This document shows, one piece after another, positions 8,401 to 16,237 of a stretch of 55,692 nt of DNA. The DNA comes from an uncultured bacterium (GTDB lineage: Bacteria > Bacillota > Clostridia > Lachnospirales > Lachnospiraceae), in the NCBI GenBank assembly GCA_905214955.1, contig CAJMON010000011.1, forward strand, positions 1 to 55,692, given 5' to 3'. The position numbers and the translations under genes are program-made. The notes under the pieces are model-generated. The model did no database searches. It saw only the letters and a program-made list of their open reading frames with translations, and was not told the DNA's origin. The stretch's first letter is position 1. Every line of letters begins with the position of its first letter.

Positions 8401-10244
8401 AGAAAACCGATGTGCCTCAGAGTGTGGTGCTTTCTGTGGCAGGGGTGCAGAAGCTTACTATTCAGACCTGCAATCGGGGCGACTATGGAAACGGCTATCT
8501 GTTCTTAAGCGAAGGAAGACTGTGCAAAGCAGCAGAACCGCAGACACCCCAGACAGCCATCACAAGCATCAACGATGTGACCTGGATGGATGCCGATGAG
8601 TGCACCATGGAATCCGGCACCTGGACAGACGTGTACGGAAATCTTCATGAAAATGCGGTACATATCAATGCAGCTTCCAGTGGAAATGGCACCTGGAACT
8701 TAAACGGTGCCTATACAAAGATCACCGGCGTGCTGGCAGCAGGAGAAGAAGCTTATAATGAAGAAACAGCGGTTCATGTGGAAATCATGGCAGATGGAGA
8801 GAAGATTTTTGAAACCGATGGATTTGAAAAATTTCAGGGACTGATTCCTTTTGAAGCCGATGTGACGGGAAAGAAACTTCTGCAGATCCAGGCACAGATT
8901 CAGGATACTTATAACCGGATTTCAGTGAACGCAGCGGACATTTTCCTGGAAGGAACCGCTGTGGAAACCGAAACAGCCGCTGCAGCAGAACCGGAGTTCC
9001 CCCAAGAGGTACAGGTGCTGGATGATCTGGCGGCAGCTGTGTATACAGGAAGAAATTTCCGGTATTACCGGATTGACGAGCCCATGACCTGGGAGCAGGC
9101 ATCTTCCTTTGCCAAAGCAGCAGGAGGAAGCCTGGCGGTGCTGAAAGATCTGGAACACCAGAGAGCAGCCGAATATCTGGTATCCAATGGCCTTTACCGG
9201 GAATACTGGATCGGAGCCGCCAGAAGCGGCAAAAACTGGATGTGGGCGGACGCATCTTCCGTGGATGACGGTTATACCAACTGGTCTTCCGGTCAGCCAG
9301 ACAATGCAGAAGACAAAGAATTTCTCATGACCATGTACCAGGACGGCACCTGGAACGATGCGGCAGCGGAAATCACCACCGGATTTGTAGTGGAAGTGAA
9401 GGCAGTTTCCGCAGAGGATGCGGCAGAAGGAACAGCGCTGTGCGATCTGGAATGGGCAGACAGTTCTGATGCGGATGTGGAAAATACCAGGGACAGCCGG
9501 GGAAAGGTCCATCTTTCCAGCCCGTACCTGAACGCTTCCGAAAAAGGCTGGATTTCTGTGAACCTAAACGGACAGTACAGCACCTTTGAAGGAAATGTGA
9601 CGGTATATGCCAACGCCTCCCAGGGTGTGAATATGACCCTGGCCATTTTCGGAGACGGCAGCCTGCTGTATGAACTGAATGGATGCACCAGAAATAAAGA
9701 GGCCGTTCCATTTACTGTGGATGTGACAGGGATTCGGACATTGACCATTTCCAGCAAAAATGATGGAACATATGACGGCGGTTATCTGTATCTCAATGAG
9801 GCGGTGCTGATCCCCACAGAAGGAGAAGCCGAGGCAGAACAGACTGTCCGCCTGTCCGAGCTGGTATCCGTAGATCAGGTGGAGACTGATTCCGGAAAGA
9901 AACTGTTTACGGATGCATTTGGAAATGTGTATGATGGATATCTGTGCCTGAATATGGCTTATGCGGAAACGGCCAGTACGGTTTATAACCTGGAAGGCCG
10001 GTACGCTGCATTTTCCGGAGTTTTCACCAGTTCTTCGGACAGTGTGGGAAGCGCATCGGTGAACATCAGCATTTATGGAGACGGAGAACTGCTTTTTGAA
10101 GAAAAAGACTATCAGAAAGCAGATGGGCCGCTGGCATTTACCGTGGATGTGACAGGAAAAACCGCTCTGGAGATCCGGACGGAAGCTTCCGAGAGCGACA
10201 GCGGTGCAAAAATTTATCTGGAAAGCGACAGCGTAAATTTTTAA
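5472..10244 (+). CDS. Giant zinc-ribbon, C-type-lectin surface protein
   Basis: A 1590-residue protein with a modular layout. Residues 1-26 are a double-CxxC zinc ribbon (CGNC, CPDC); then a Ser/Gly-rich linker; one membrane helix at about 72-92; a long region with repeated ~100-residue units carrying 'DYV-x-NxxGF' motifs (about 205-375); C-type lectin-like domain 1 at about 758-881; two jelly-roll (NPCBM-like) modules at about 890-1018 and 1032-1165; lectin domain 2 at about 1188-1312; two more jelly-roll modules at about 1322-1447 and 1459-1590. Both lectin domains keep QPD and WND motifs, which bind calcium and galactose-type sugars in animal lectins. Topology: ribbon inside, the rest outside. 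No LPxTG anchor. ATG 5472 follows GAGGAGGAAAG. Likely role: glycan or mucin adhesion; unproven. Confidence 0.85.
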   Translation: MFCGNCGKKLEDGAAKCPDCGTPVPESMRTKPAGSQGAGSTQSASSQESGNTAGGGTSGSGGNTGKGGSKKGYVLLGGAVVVIAAGVLIWQGMFRSQRLTAEDYVDYMVSGLDSEGTAALYFDSEGLLADIQAKKDLTQGEQKDIRRILEGEEEPFTADPGEDLSNGDTVTVKSELDKNLLKKYRIVLKSAPLKFQVSGLTEIKTISLKDYVTLNFSGFEGHGSGWTTIDWDRLREDAAEKIREADSSEEAEDFIENDLMSYLYGIYTDVNSLTDLKNGDTAKVTIQAEQPEITRYGVRFEASEVSGSVEGLVKTEEVALEDYVTWNITGFNGAGSAEISLDKEKLQEDLAEKFMEDGRGAYGSIDSEDWSDSESEGEEGQYYQAAGEAANMVESGWRESFQTSFGKDEDLANGDVLTLNCTSQEESVYLSSVGITLKEFSKEVSVENLEEPKEIDLAEDIQVTFTGTCPDVYAEVVTDMDTPYAGDTSLADLYSRSIQAENGDVFEGEIEYDAEELLREGYVVTNAHYSFPIEGLPTYNFTFEDFNSQNLEPVKQLGVEQAKNLTGEDDSWVLDHTGDGTGWVQWDQVSMELTGGMKAYRGEDGWDYNRLILQWTETIPVKLRDRTIETRTLYFAISLENVTESPDGELSWENWRDDLSESKEEVDQWITEQMEDLGENPEITELTAVSSGEAEESQTSGTVEDSETAAVEVMTEAKVENDSDQTAGTLDVMAAALTRQAPELPADIAAQAAAVISWNGHTYARFEQELAWEDAEAFCEKAGGHLMVITSEAENIVAEKLIQNGDHDTYWLGATDKNWEGAWKWVTGEDFSWTSWQSGQPDNSTNSDEVGENYLEISSWNSGEWNDNSNSEDAGFLLELEPEETSEEEMVSLTELAASGQRNSGIQDYFEDSYGNSHYSSQYLDASEDGWISWDLNGEWDVFGANISTWSDAESGASFDLAVWADGKLIYSLYDYQKTDVPQSVVLSVAGVQKLTIQTCNRGDYGNGYLFLSEGRLCKAAEPQTPQTAITSINDVTWMDADECTMESGTWTDVYGNLHENAVHINAASSGNGTWNLNGAYTKITGVLAAGEEAYNEETAVHVEIMADGEKIFETDGFEKFQGLIPFEADVTGKKLLQIQAQIQDTYNRISVNAADIFLEGTAVETETAAAAEPEFPQEVQVLDDLAAAVYTGRNFRYYRIDEPMTWEQASSFAKAAGGSLAVLKDLEHQRAAEYLVSNGLYREYWIGAARSGKNWMWADASSVDDGYTNWSSGQPDNAEDKEFLMTMYQDGTWNDAAAEITTGFVVEVKAVSAEDAAEGTALCDLEWADSSDADVENTRDSRGKVHLSSPYLNASEKGWISVNLNGQYSTFEGNVTVYANASQGVNMTLAIFGDGSLLYELNGCTRNKEAVPFTVDVTGIRTLTISSKNDGTYDGGYLYLNEAVLIPTEGEAEAEQTVRLSELVSVDQVETDSGKKLFTDAFGNVYDGYLCLNMAYAETASTVYNLEGRYAAFSGVFTSSSDSVGSASVNISIYGDGELLFEEKDYQKADGPLAFTVDVTGKTALEIRTEASESDSGAKIYLESDSVNF

Positions 10245-10255
10245 AAATAAGAACA

Positions 10256-10285
10256 GGGGCGGAGAAGATCTGCCCCGTTTCTTTT
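10256..10285 (+). terminator. Probable terminator after the lectin protein
   Basis: A short GGGGC (10256-10260) / GCCCC (10272-10276) stem is followed by GTTTCTTTT. The stem is only 5 bp, so this is a modest prediction. Confidence 0.5.
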
Positions 10286-10305
10286 GAATGACGGAGGAAA
10301 ACAAA

Positions 10306-10476
10306 ATGGCAGTAGAAGAAAATACAAACTGGTCCCAGTCTGCGACTGGAATCGTCATCAAAGATGGGAAGGTCCTTCTGGCAAGACATACCTATGGGCC
10401 AGGAAAAGGACACCTGATTGTACCGGAACCACTAAATACGGTCCCTATACTTTTTACGGATTTTTATAAAATTTAA
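10306..10476 (+). pseudogene. NUDIX hydrolase remnant
   Basis: A 56-residue fragment that begins like a complete NUDIX hydrolase (SATGIVIKDGKVLLARHTYG, then GKGHLIVP), with a good ACGGAGG ribosome site before ATG 10306. It breaks off exactly where the family continues with PGG and the Gx5Ex7REUxEE NUDIX box, and ends after 15 unrelated residues. The catalytic helix is missing, so it cannot be active. The stop codon overlaps the 3' end of the opposing TetR gene, which suggests that a deletion joined the two. Confidence 0.75.
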
Positions 10477-11063
10477 AGCTGTTCCATCTTATGCAGATAA
10501 GCGTGGGCAGTATCTGTGATAAACTGGGCGGTGAGGTCTGCCACATGTTCCGGAGAGCCGGGCTGTGGATCAGACAGCCAGGTTTTTACAATTCCCATAC
10601 ATCCATGGATACAGTAGGCATAGGCGTACCGGATATCATGGATGTTTTTTGGAAATTCTTCTTTCAGTTTTTCCAGAACGGTATCTGCCAGAAGTATTTC
10701 CACACGGGACACAAAGTTCATGTCTCCGTTTGGCCCCAAAAGAGAGGCGCAGATATCTCGGTTTTCATCCAGAATGGCAAACATCCGGGAAATAAATGGA
10801 TAGGAGCTGTCCTTGTGGGCAGGGTCCAGGGGATATTCTTGGATGGCGGTCTGCACCTGGCAGATCAGGTCGTTTTCGATGGTTTCCAGCATGGTGTAAA
10901 TATCCGTGTAATGCAGATAAAAGGTGGAGCGGTTGATGTCAGCGGCTTCCACCAGATCTTTCACAGTAATTTCTTTGATGCTTTTGGTCTTCATAAGATA
11001 GGCAAGTCCGGCACGCATCTGTGCCCTGGTTTTCCGTATGCGGCGGTCCATTTTCTCAGACAT
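10473..11063 (-). CDS. TetR/AcrR-family repressor
   Basis: A 196-residue regulator. The N-terminal helix-turn-helix (about residues 8-55, with ITVKDLVEAADINRSTFYLHYTD) is typical of TetR, and the C-terminal ligand domain is of the short type found next to YhgE/Pip proteins. The start at 11063 follows AGGGGGAT on the minus strand; an in-frame start 63 bp further upstream lacks such a site. It is divergent from the YhgE/Pip gene, so it most likely represses that gene and itself from the shared 300-bp region. The inducing ligand is unknown. Its 3' end overlaps the truncated NUDIX remnant. Confidence 0.88.
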   Translation of the reverse strand: MSEKMDRRIRKTRAQMRAGLAYLMKTKSIKEITVKDLVEAADINRSTFYLHYTDIYTMLETIENDLICQVQTAIQEYPLDPAHKDSSYPFISRMFAILDENRDICASLLGPNGDMNFVSRVEILLADTVLEKLKEEFPKNIHDIRYAYAYCIHGCMGIVKTWLSDPQPGSPEHVADLTAQFITDTAHAYLHKMEQL

Positions 11064-11175
11064 ATCAAAATCCCCCTGAAAATATTTCTTTGTCACAAAA
11101 AAACAAGAGTGTAACGAAATAGACAAAAATAAATTTTAATGTCCATTAACAGTCAAAATGAAGAGAAGTTGATGG

Positions 11176-11204
11176 TTGTATCTCTATTTCGAATTCAGTA
11201 TAAT
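11176..11204 (+). promoter_or_regulatory. Promoter of the YhgE/Pip gene
   Basis: TTGTAT (11176-11181), 17 bp, TATAAT (11199-11204). The predicted transcript would start near 11211, so the 19-bp repeat array would lie within the leader, between promoter and gene. Confidence 0.65.
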
Positions 11205-11232
11205 ACGTACCGTACAAAAAATCAACACTTTA

Positions 11233-11299
11233 TCTATTAAACGAATAAAAATCTAGTAAACAAACTGAAATCCACTAAACAATTAAAGATCCAGTAAAC
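11233..11299 (+). repeat. Four direct repeats with exact 19-bp period
   Basis: TCTATTAAAC (11233-11242), TCTAGTAAAC (11252-11261), TCCACTAAAC (11271-11280) and TCCAGTAAAC (11290-11299) start exactly 19 bp apart, consensus TCYANTAAAC. The spacers between them are not conserved. A related TCCATTAAC lies further upstream near 11142. The exact spacing (just under two helical turns) suggests cooperative protein binding on one DNA face, or a repeated RNA motif in the leader. Confidence 0.85.
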
Positions 11300-11362
11300 G
11301 ATAAGGTTTTGGCGTCTGATGGATAAAACAGACATGAATATGTGGCAAAGGAAGGGATTTGT

Positions 11363-14300
11363 ATGCTGAAACAAGAGTGGAAAAGCCTGCTCCACAACAA
11401 ACTGCTTCTGCTGGTAGTTGTGGCAATTATTTTAATTCCAGTGATCTATGCAGGGCTTTTTCTGAAATCAATGTGGGATCCATATGGAAGTGTTTCCAAT
11501 CTTCCGGTGGCAGTGGTGAACAATGACCAGCCGGTAGAATACGAAGGCACAACGCTTCAAATCGGAGCGGATATGGTGGACGAACTAAAAGACAACGATT
11601 CTATGGCATTTAATTTTGTAGATGCAGAAACAGCCGAAGCAGGTCTTCGAAACGGCACCTACTACATGGTGATTACCATACCGGAGGATTTCTCAAAGAA
11701 TGCTTCCACATTGATGGATGAAAATCCACAGAAGATGGAACTGAATTATGAGACAAATCCCGGAACCAACTACATTGCATCTAAGATGAGCGAAACTGCT
11801 CTGACAAAGATCAAAAATACAGTGGCAAATCAGGTGACAGAGGTGTATACACAGACCGTCTTTGATCAGATTGCTACAGCTGGAGACGGAATGCAGGAAG
11901 CTGCAGACGGTTCCGGCCAGATCAAGGATGGTTTAAAAGATGCATCCAAAGGAAACAAAACCATTACAACAAACCTGAAAAAGCTTGCCTCCAGCACACT
12001 GACCTTCCAGGAGGGAGCCGAGACCCTGTCAAAGGGCCTGAAAGAATACACAGACGGTGTTTCTCAGGTAAACAGCGGTGCAAAACAATTAAATGACGGT
12101 GTCAGCCAGCTGACTGCCAAAGTTCCGGAGCTGGTATCCGGTACCAAAACACTTTCAGACGGCGTGACTACTTACACCCAGGGTGTCGATCAGTTGAATC
12201 AGAATATGCCGGCGCTGACAGAGGGAGCTTCTACATTAAAAGAAGGAGCCTCTACCTTAAAGACCGGTGCAGCAACCCTGTCTTCTGGAACTCAGAAATA
12301 TGTGGACGGAGCCGACGCACTGGCAGACGGCATTACCGCTTATGTAGAAGGAGCTGAAAAACTGGCAGCGGGAGCTAAGAAGCTGTCCGGTCTCAGTGCT
12401 CTGGGCCAGGTATCTTCCGGTATTTCCAAGCTGAACAGTGCAGTATCCACAGACACCAAAGATTCTGTTTCTCTGAAATCCGGTACTTCCCAGCTTCGTG
12501 CAGGATTAAAAGAGCTGAATACCCAGGTATCTGCCCTGGTAAGTGGTGATACCATCACGAAGCTGCAGACCGGCCTGACTTCCGCAAAAGAGGGAATGGA
12601 CACCGCAGCAGCTGGTATGACGGATGCTTCCACCGGCATGAGCAATGCCGCAGCAGGAATCAACAGTGCCGCAGACGGCATCAACAATGCCGCAGCAGGA
12701 ATCAACAGTGCCGCAGACGGCATCAGCAATGCGGCTGGAGGAATTACCACAGCATCCGGTGTGCTGACAGATCAGGTAATTCCTGGTATCAGCAGTCTCC
12801 AGGCTGGAATGGCACAGGTGCCGGATCAGATCACCTCCATTCTGACTGCCTGCATTACCGATGGAAATACCAGAATCGGAACCGCCAACCAGGAAATGGA
12901 AAGCGGCCGTCAGATCGTGGGAAGCGGCATCGATCAGTTGAATGATTTGATCACCACCCTTCAGAACGGCGGAGAAGTTACCGAAGAAGATTTAAACAAT
13001 GTGATTACTACCATCAGCCAGGCAGACGCTGCACTGGCAGGAGTAGACGGCATGGATGCCGCTGCTTATCAGGGACAGGCACAGCAGCTGGCAGCAGCGC
13101 TGTCATCCCAGGTATCTGCAGCATCGGATGGCATGAGCCAGGCAGCAGCCGGGCTGAATACCATTGCAGGTGCATTAAATGACGGCGTGACCACACTGAA
13201 CGGTGCAGCCGCTCAGTTAAGAGGCGGGGCCGGTACTCTTCAGAATGGCGCCTCTTCCTTAAGTGCAGGCGCACAGACTATGAGCGATGGAGCAGCCAGC
13301 ATGAGTGCAGGAGCAGAGGCTATGAGTGCCGGAGCCACTCAGCTTTCCGGCGGCCTGAACACCGATATGTTTACCCAGCTTTCCGAAGGCGTATCTGCCC
13401 TGTACAAAGGAGCCGTATCCGTAGATAACGGAACCGGCCAGGTAGCATCTGCCCTGCAGACCCTGGAAGAAAGCACTGTATCCTTCCCGGCAGCAGCAGA
13501 GGGAATCAAGACATTAAACGATGGATTTGATATACTGACAGGAAACGATGAAACCCTGACAAACGGTGCAGCCACTCTGAAAAAGAGCAGCAGCAGCCTG
13601 AAAACAGGAGCTTCTTCTCTGGCAGAGGGAGCAGAAACCCTGGCAACAGGAACAGAAACACTGGAGAGCGGCATTCAGAAAGTATCCGATGGCGTGGGTA
13701 CTCTGGCAGCTAACAGTACTGCTCTTCGAAGCGGTGCATCCGCTCTGGCAACAGGAGCCAATACTCTGGCAACAGGAGCCGATACTCTGGCAAGCGGTGT
13801 AGAAACTCTGTATGAGGGCACCAGTAAACTGGCCGCCAACAATCAGGATCTGAATGATGGAGCCAGCCAGCTTTCTGATGGAGCCGGACAGATCGCAGAT
13901 GGTTCCAGCCAGCTGTACGATGGTTCCAAAGAGCTGGGCGACGGCCTGACCAAGTTAAAAGACGGTTCCAGCGAACTGGCAGAAAGCTTAAGCGATGGCG
14001 CAGAACAGATCAAAGAGGTTTCTGCAAGCGGCGATACTGTAAGTATGTTTGCTTCTCCGGTAGAAGACAAAGAAACACAGGCAACAACAGTAGAAAACAA
14101 CGGCCACGCAATGGCACCGTATATGATGAGCGTAGGCCTGTGGGTAGGATGCCTGGCATTCTGTCTGATGTACCCGCTGACCACCTATAATGGCAAACTG
14201 AAATCCGGTTTTGCATGGTGGGCAAGCAAAGCATCCGTCCTGTATCTGGTAGCAGTTCTCCAGGGAATTTCCCTGATTCTGCTTCTGCGAAGAGCAGATG

Positions 14301-14710
14301 GATTTAAACCTGCAGAATTCCAAAAGACGGTCCTGTTTGCCTGCCTGACAGCCGTAGCATTTACATCCATTATGTACTTCTTCAATATTACTCTTGGAAA
14401 AGTAGGAAGTTTCCTGATGCTGGTATTCATGGTGGTACAGCTGGCAGGTTCTGCAGGAACCTATCCGGTAGAGCTGTCTCCGGAATTCGTAAGCAAGATT
14501 CATGCATATCTGCCGTTTACTTATACCGTAAATGCATTCCGCAGTACCATCGCAGGGGGAGAGAGCATTCGGATTTCGGTGATCGTCCTGTGCGGCGTGG
14601 CAGTGGTATTTACCATTCTTACGATCATTGCTTTCCAGATCAAGGCCCATTTAAGACGGGAAGAGAAGAAAGATCTGTATGATTATCTGGAAGAACACGG
14701 ACTTGCATAA
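11363..14710 (+). CDS. YhgE/Pip-type membrane protein with long GA-repeat ectodomain
   Basis: A 1115-residue protein of the YhgE/Pip (phage infection protein, ABC-2 permease-like) family. One membrane helix at about residues 13-35 is followed by a conserved extracellular start (LPVAVVNNDQP), then about 850 residues of heptad/undecad repeats of the type 'L..GA..L..GA..' predicted to form a long helical rod, and a five- or six-helix membrane domain from about residue 915 to the end. Related proteins are Lactococcus Pip and B. subtilis YhgE. The ectodomain is longer than usual. ATG 11363 follows AAGGAAGGG; an upstream in-frame GTG (11342) has no site of its own. Divergent TetR regulator; strong terminator downstream. 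Function probably in export or envelope tolerance; not provable here. Confidence 0.88.
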   Translation: MLKQEWKSLLHNKLLLLVVVAIILIPVIYAGLFLKSMWDPYGSVSNLPVAVVNNDQPVEYEGTTLQIGADMVDELKDNDSMAFNFVDAETAEAGLRNGTYYMVITIPEDFSKNASTLMDENPQKMELNYETNPGTNYIASKMSETALTKIKNTVANQVTEVYTQTVFDQIATAGDGMQEAADGSGQIKDGLKDASKGNKTITTNLKKLASSTLTFQEGAETLSKGLKEYTDGVSQVNSGAKQLNDGVSQLTAKVPELVSGTKTLSDGVTTYTQGVDQLNQNMPALTEGASTLKEGASTLKTGAATLSSGTQKYVDGADALADGITAYVEGAEKLAAGAKKLSGLSALGQVSSGISKLNSAVSTDTKDSVSLKSGTSQLRAGLKELNTQVSALVSGDTITKLQTGLTSAKEGMDTAAAGMTDASTGMSNAAAGINSAADGINNAAAGINSAADGISNAAGGITTASGVLTDQVIPGISSLQAGMAQVPDQITSILTACITDGNTRIGTANQEMESGRQIVGSGIDQLNDLITTLQNGGEVTEEDLNNVITTISQADAALAGVDGMDAAAYQGQAQQLAAALSSQVSAASDGMSQAAAGLNTIAGALNDGVTTLNGAAAQLRGGAGTLQNGASSLSAGAQTMSDGAASMSAGAEAMSAGATQLSGGLNTDMFTQLSEGVSALYKGAVSVDNGTGQVASALQTLEESTVSFPAAAEGIKTLNDGFDILTGNDETLTNGAATLKKSSSSLKTGASSLAEGAETLATGTETLESGIQKVSDGVGTLAANSTALRSGASALATGANTLATGADTLASGVETLYEGTSKLAANNQDLNDGASQLSDGAGQIADGSSQLYDGSKELGDGLTKLKDGSSELAESLSDGAEQIKEVSASGDTVSMFASPVEDKETQATTVENNGHAMAPYMMSVGLWVGCLAFCLMYPLTTYNGKLKSGFAWWASKASVLYLVAVLQGISLILLLRRADGFKPAEFQKTVLFACLTAVAFTSIMYFFNITLGKVGSFLMLVFMVVQLAGSAGTYPVELSPEFVSKIHAYLPFTYTVNAFRSTIAGGESIRISVIVLCGVAVVFTILTIIAFQIKAHLRREEKKDLYDYLEEHGLA
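12644..12727 (+). repeat. Two identical 42-bp tandem units within the YhgE/Pip gene
   Basis: The 42-bp unit starting at 12644 is repeated at 12686, each made of two similar 21-bp halves, encoding AAAGIN-SAADGIN. Being in frame (multiple of 3), copy-number change would alter the rod length without a frameshift. A shorter similar repeat lies near 13750-13795 (ATGANTL, ATGADTL). Confidence 0.85.
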
Positions 14711-14733
14711 AAAGAATAGAAATAGGAATAACG

Positions 14734-14768
14734 AAAAAATGCCTGGGCGAAATACTCAGGCATTTTTT
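14734..14768 (+). terminator. Rho-independent terminator
   Basis: AAAAAATGCCTG pairs with CAGGCATTTTTT across a short loop, just after the YhgE/Pip gene. Confidence 0.9.
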
Positions 14769-14841
14769 GTGTGTACTGTGCAAAAATCCGGAAACGTGAT
14801 ACAATGAAACACAGAAACTACGAGAAAGTTGAGGAAAAGAA

Positions 14842-16212
14842 ATGAACTACTCAAAGGAAGAACGTATGGCAAACGGAAGCCTTCCAGGGTTGATTCTTGC
14901 CATGAGCCTTCCTTCGGTAATTGCCCAGGTAATCAATGTCCTGTACAACATTGTGGACCGGATTTACATTGGGCATATTCCGGGGGTGGGAGCTGCAGCG
15001 CTGACGGGTGTGGGACTGACCTTTCCAGTTACGCTGCTGGTTTCTGCTTTCTCTGCATTTGCCTCCGCAGGGGGTGCGCCTCTTTCTGCCATCTGGCTGG
15101 GAAAAGGGGACAGAGAACGTGCAGAAAAGATTCTTGGAAGCAGTGTGTGGCTGCTGCTGGTATTTACTGCAGCGCTGATGGCCGTCTTTTATGCATTTCA
15201 TGTGCCGTTTTTGTATGCATTCGGTGCCAGCACAGAGACCATTCCCTATGCTTCGGATTATCTGAAAATTTACCTGGCAGGTACGATTTTTGTAGAGCTG
15301 GCACTGGGGCTGAATACCTTTATTATTGTCCAGGGAGAATCCAGAACCGCCATGCTCTCGGTTCTCATCGGTGCAGTGCTGAACATTATCCTGGATCCGA
15401 TTTTTATCTTTGTCCTTGGAATGGGCGTAAAGGGTGCAGCCATTGCCACGGTGATCTCACAGGCAGTGAGTGCCTGGTGGAATGTAAAATTCCTTCTTGG
15501 AAAAAAATCTACGTTGAAGATCCGGCGGTCTATGATCCGGTGTGAAGGAAAGATTGTGAAGGACATTCTTGGACTTGGGGTTTCCCCATTTATCATGCGC
15601 TCCACAGAGTGTCTCATCAATGTTGTCATGAACCGGCAGCTCCAGATCTATGGAAACGATCTGTATGTGGGAAGCATGACCATTATGCAGAGCATCATGC
15701 AGCTGACCTGTGCACCGTTAAATGGTTTTACCCAGGGCGTTCAGCCCATCATCAGCTACAACTTTGGCGCTGGAAATTTTCCAAGAGTCCGGAAGCTGTA
15801 CCGGATTATGATTGGAGTCAGCTTTCTGCTAAGCTTTGTCTTTACCGGACTGCCGGTGCTGTTTCCAAGGTTCTTTACCGGACTGTTTACATCCAGCGCA
15901 GAGCTTGCGGATCTGACAGCACAGGTGATGCCCATGTTCCTGGCAGGAATGTTGCTGTTTGGCATTCAGATGGGCATTCAGCCCACCTTCTTAGCACTTG
16001 GACAGGCAAAAATTTCCCTGTTTATTGCGCTGCTTCGAAAAGTGATTCTGTTGGTGCCTTTGGCAGTGATTTTCCCACATTTCTGGGGAGTCATGGGCGT
16101 GTATTATGCAGAGCCGGTGTCAGATATTATTTCCATGCTGGCAGCATCCACACTGTTTCTGCTGAATATCAATAAGATTCTGTCTCAGGAAACACTGGAT
16201 AAGATTAACTGA
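14842..16212 (+). CDS. MATE-family efflux transporter (MepA-like)
   Basis: A 456-residue integral membrane protein with 12 predicted helices in two homologous halves. It has the MATE hallmarks: the N-terminal NGSLPGLILAMSLPSVIAQ start, NVLYNIVDRIYIGHI in helix 2, and the second-half NGFTQGVQPIISYNFGA. MATE pumps export cationic drugs, dyes or metabolites using Na+ or H+. A GAGGAAAAG ribosome site precedes ATG 14842. The AEC transporter gene starts 25 bp downstream, so the two probably form an operon. Substrate unknown. Confidence 0.92.
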   Translation: MNYSKEERMANGSLPGLILAMSLPSVIAQVINVLYNIVDRIYIGHIPGVGAAALTGVGLTFPVTLLVSAFSAFASAGGAPLSAIWLGKGDRERAEKILGSSVWLLLVFTAALMAVFYAFHVPFLYAFGASTETIPYASDYLKIYLAGTIFVELALGLNTFIIVQGESRTAMLSVLIGAVLNIILDPIFIFVLGMGVKGAAIATVISQAVSAWWNVKFLLGKKSTLKIRRSMIRCEGKIVKDILGLGVSPFIMRSTECLINVVMNRQLQIYGNDLYVGSMTIMQSIMQLTCAPLNGFTQGVQPIISYNFGAGNFPRVRKLYRIMIGVSFLLSFVFTGLPVLFPRFFTGLFTSSAELADLTAQVMPMFLAGMLLFGIQMGIQPTFLALGQAKISLFIALLRKVILLVPLAVIFPHFWGVMGVYYAEPVSDIISMLAASTLFLLNINKILSQETLDKIN

Positions 16213-16237
16213 GTCAATACATTGGGGGATAAAGAAA

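Noticed and set aside
5472..10244. Diversity-generating retroelement target
   Set aside because: The lectin domains would fit, but no reverse transcriptase, template repeat or adenine-biased variable region was seen in the window.
11233..11299. CRISPR array
   Set aside because: Repeat units are only 10 bp with 9-bp spacers, and no cas genes occur in the window.
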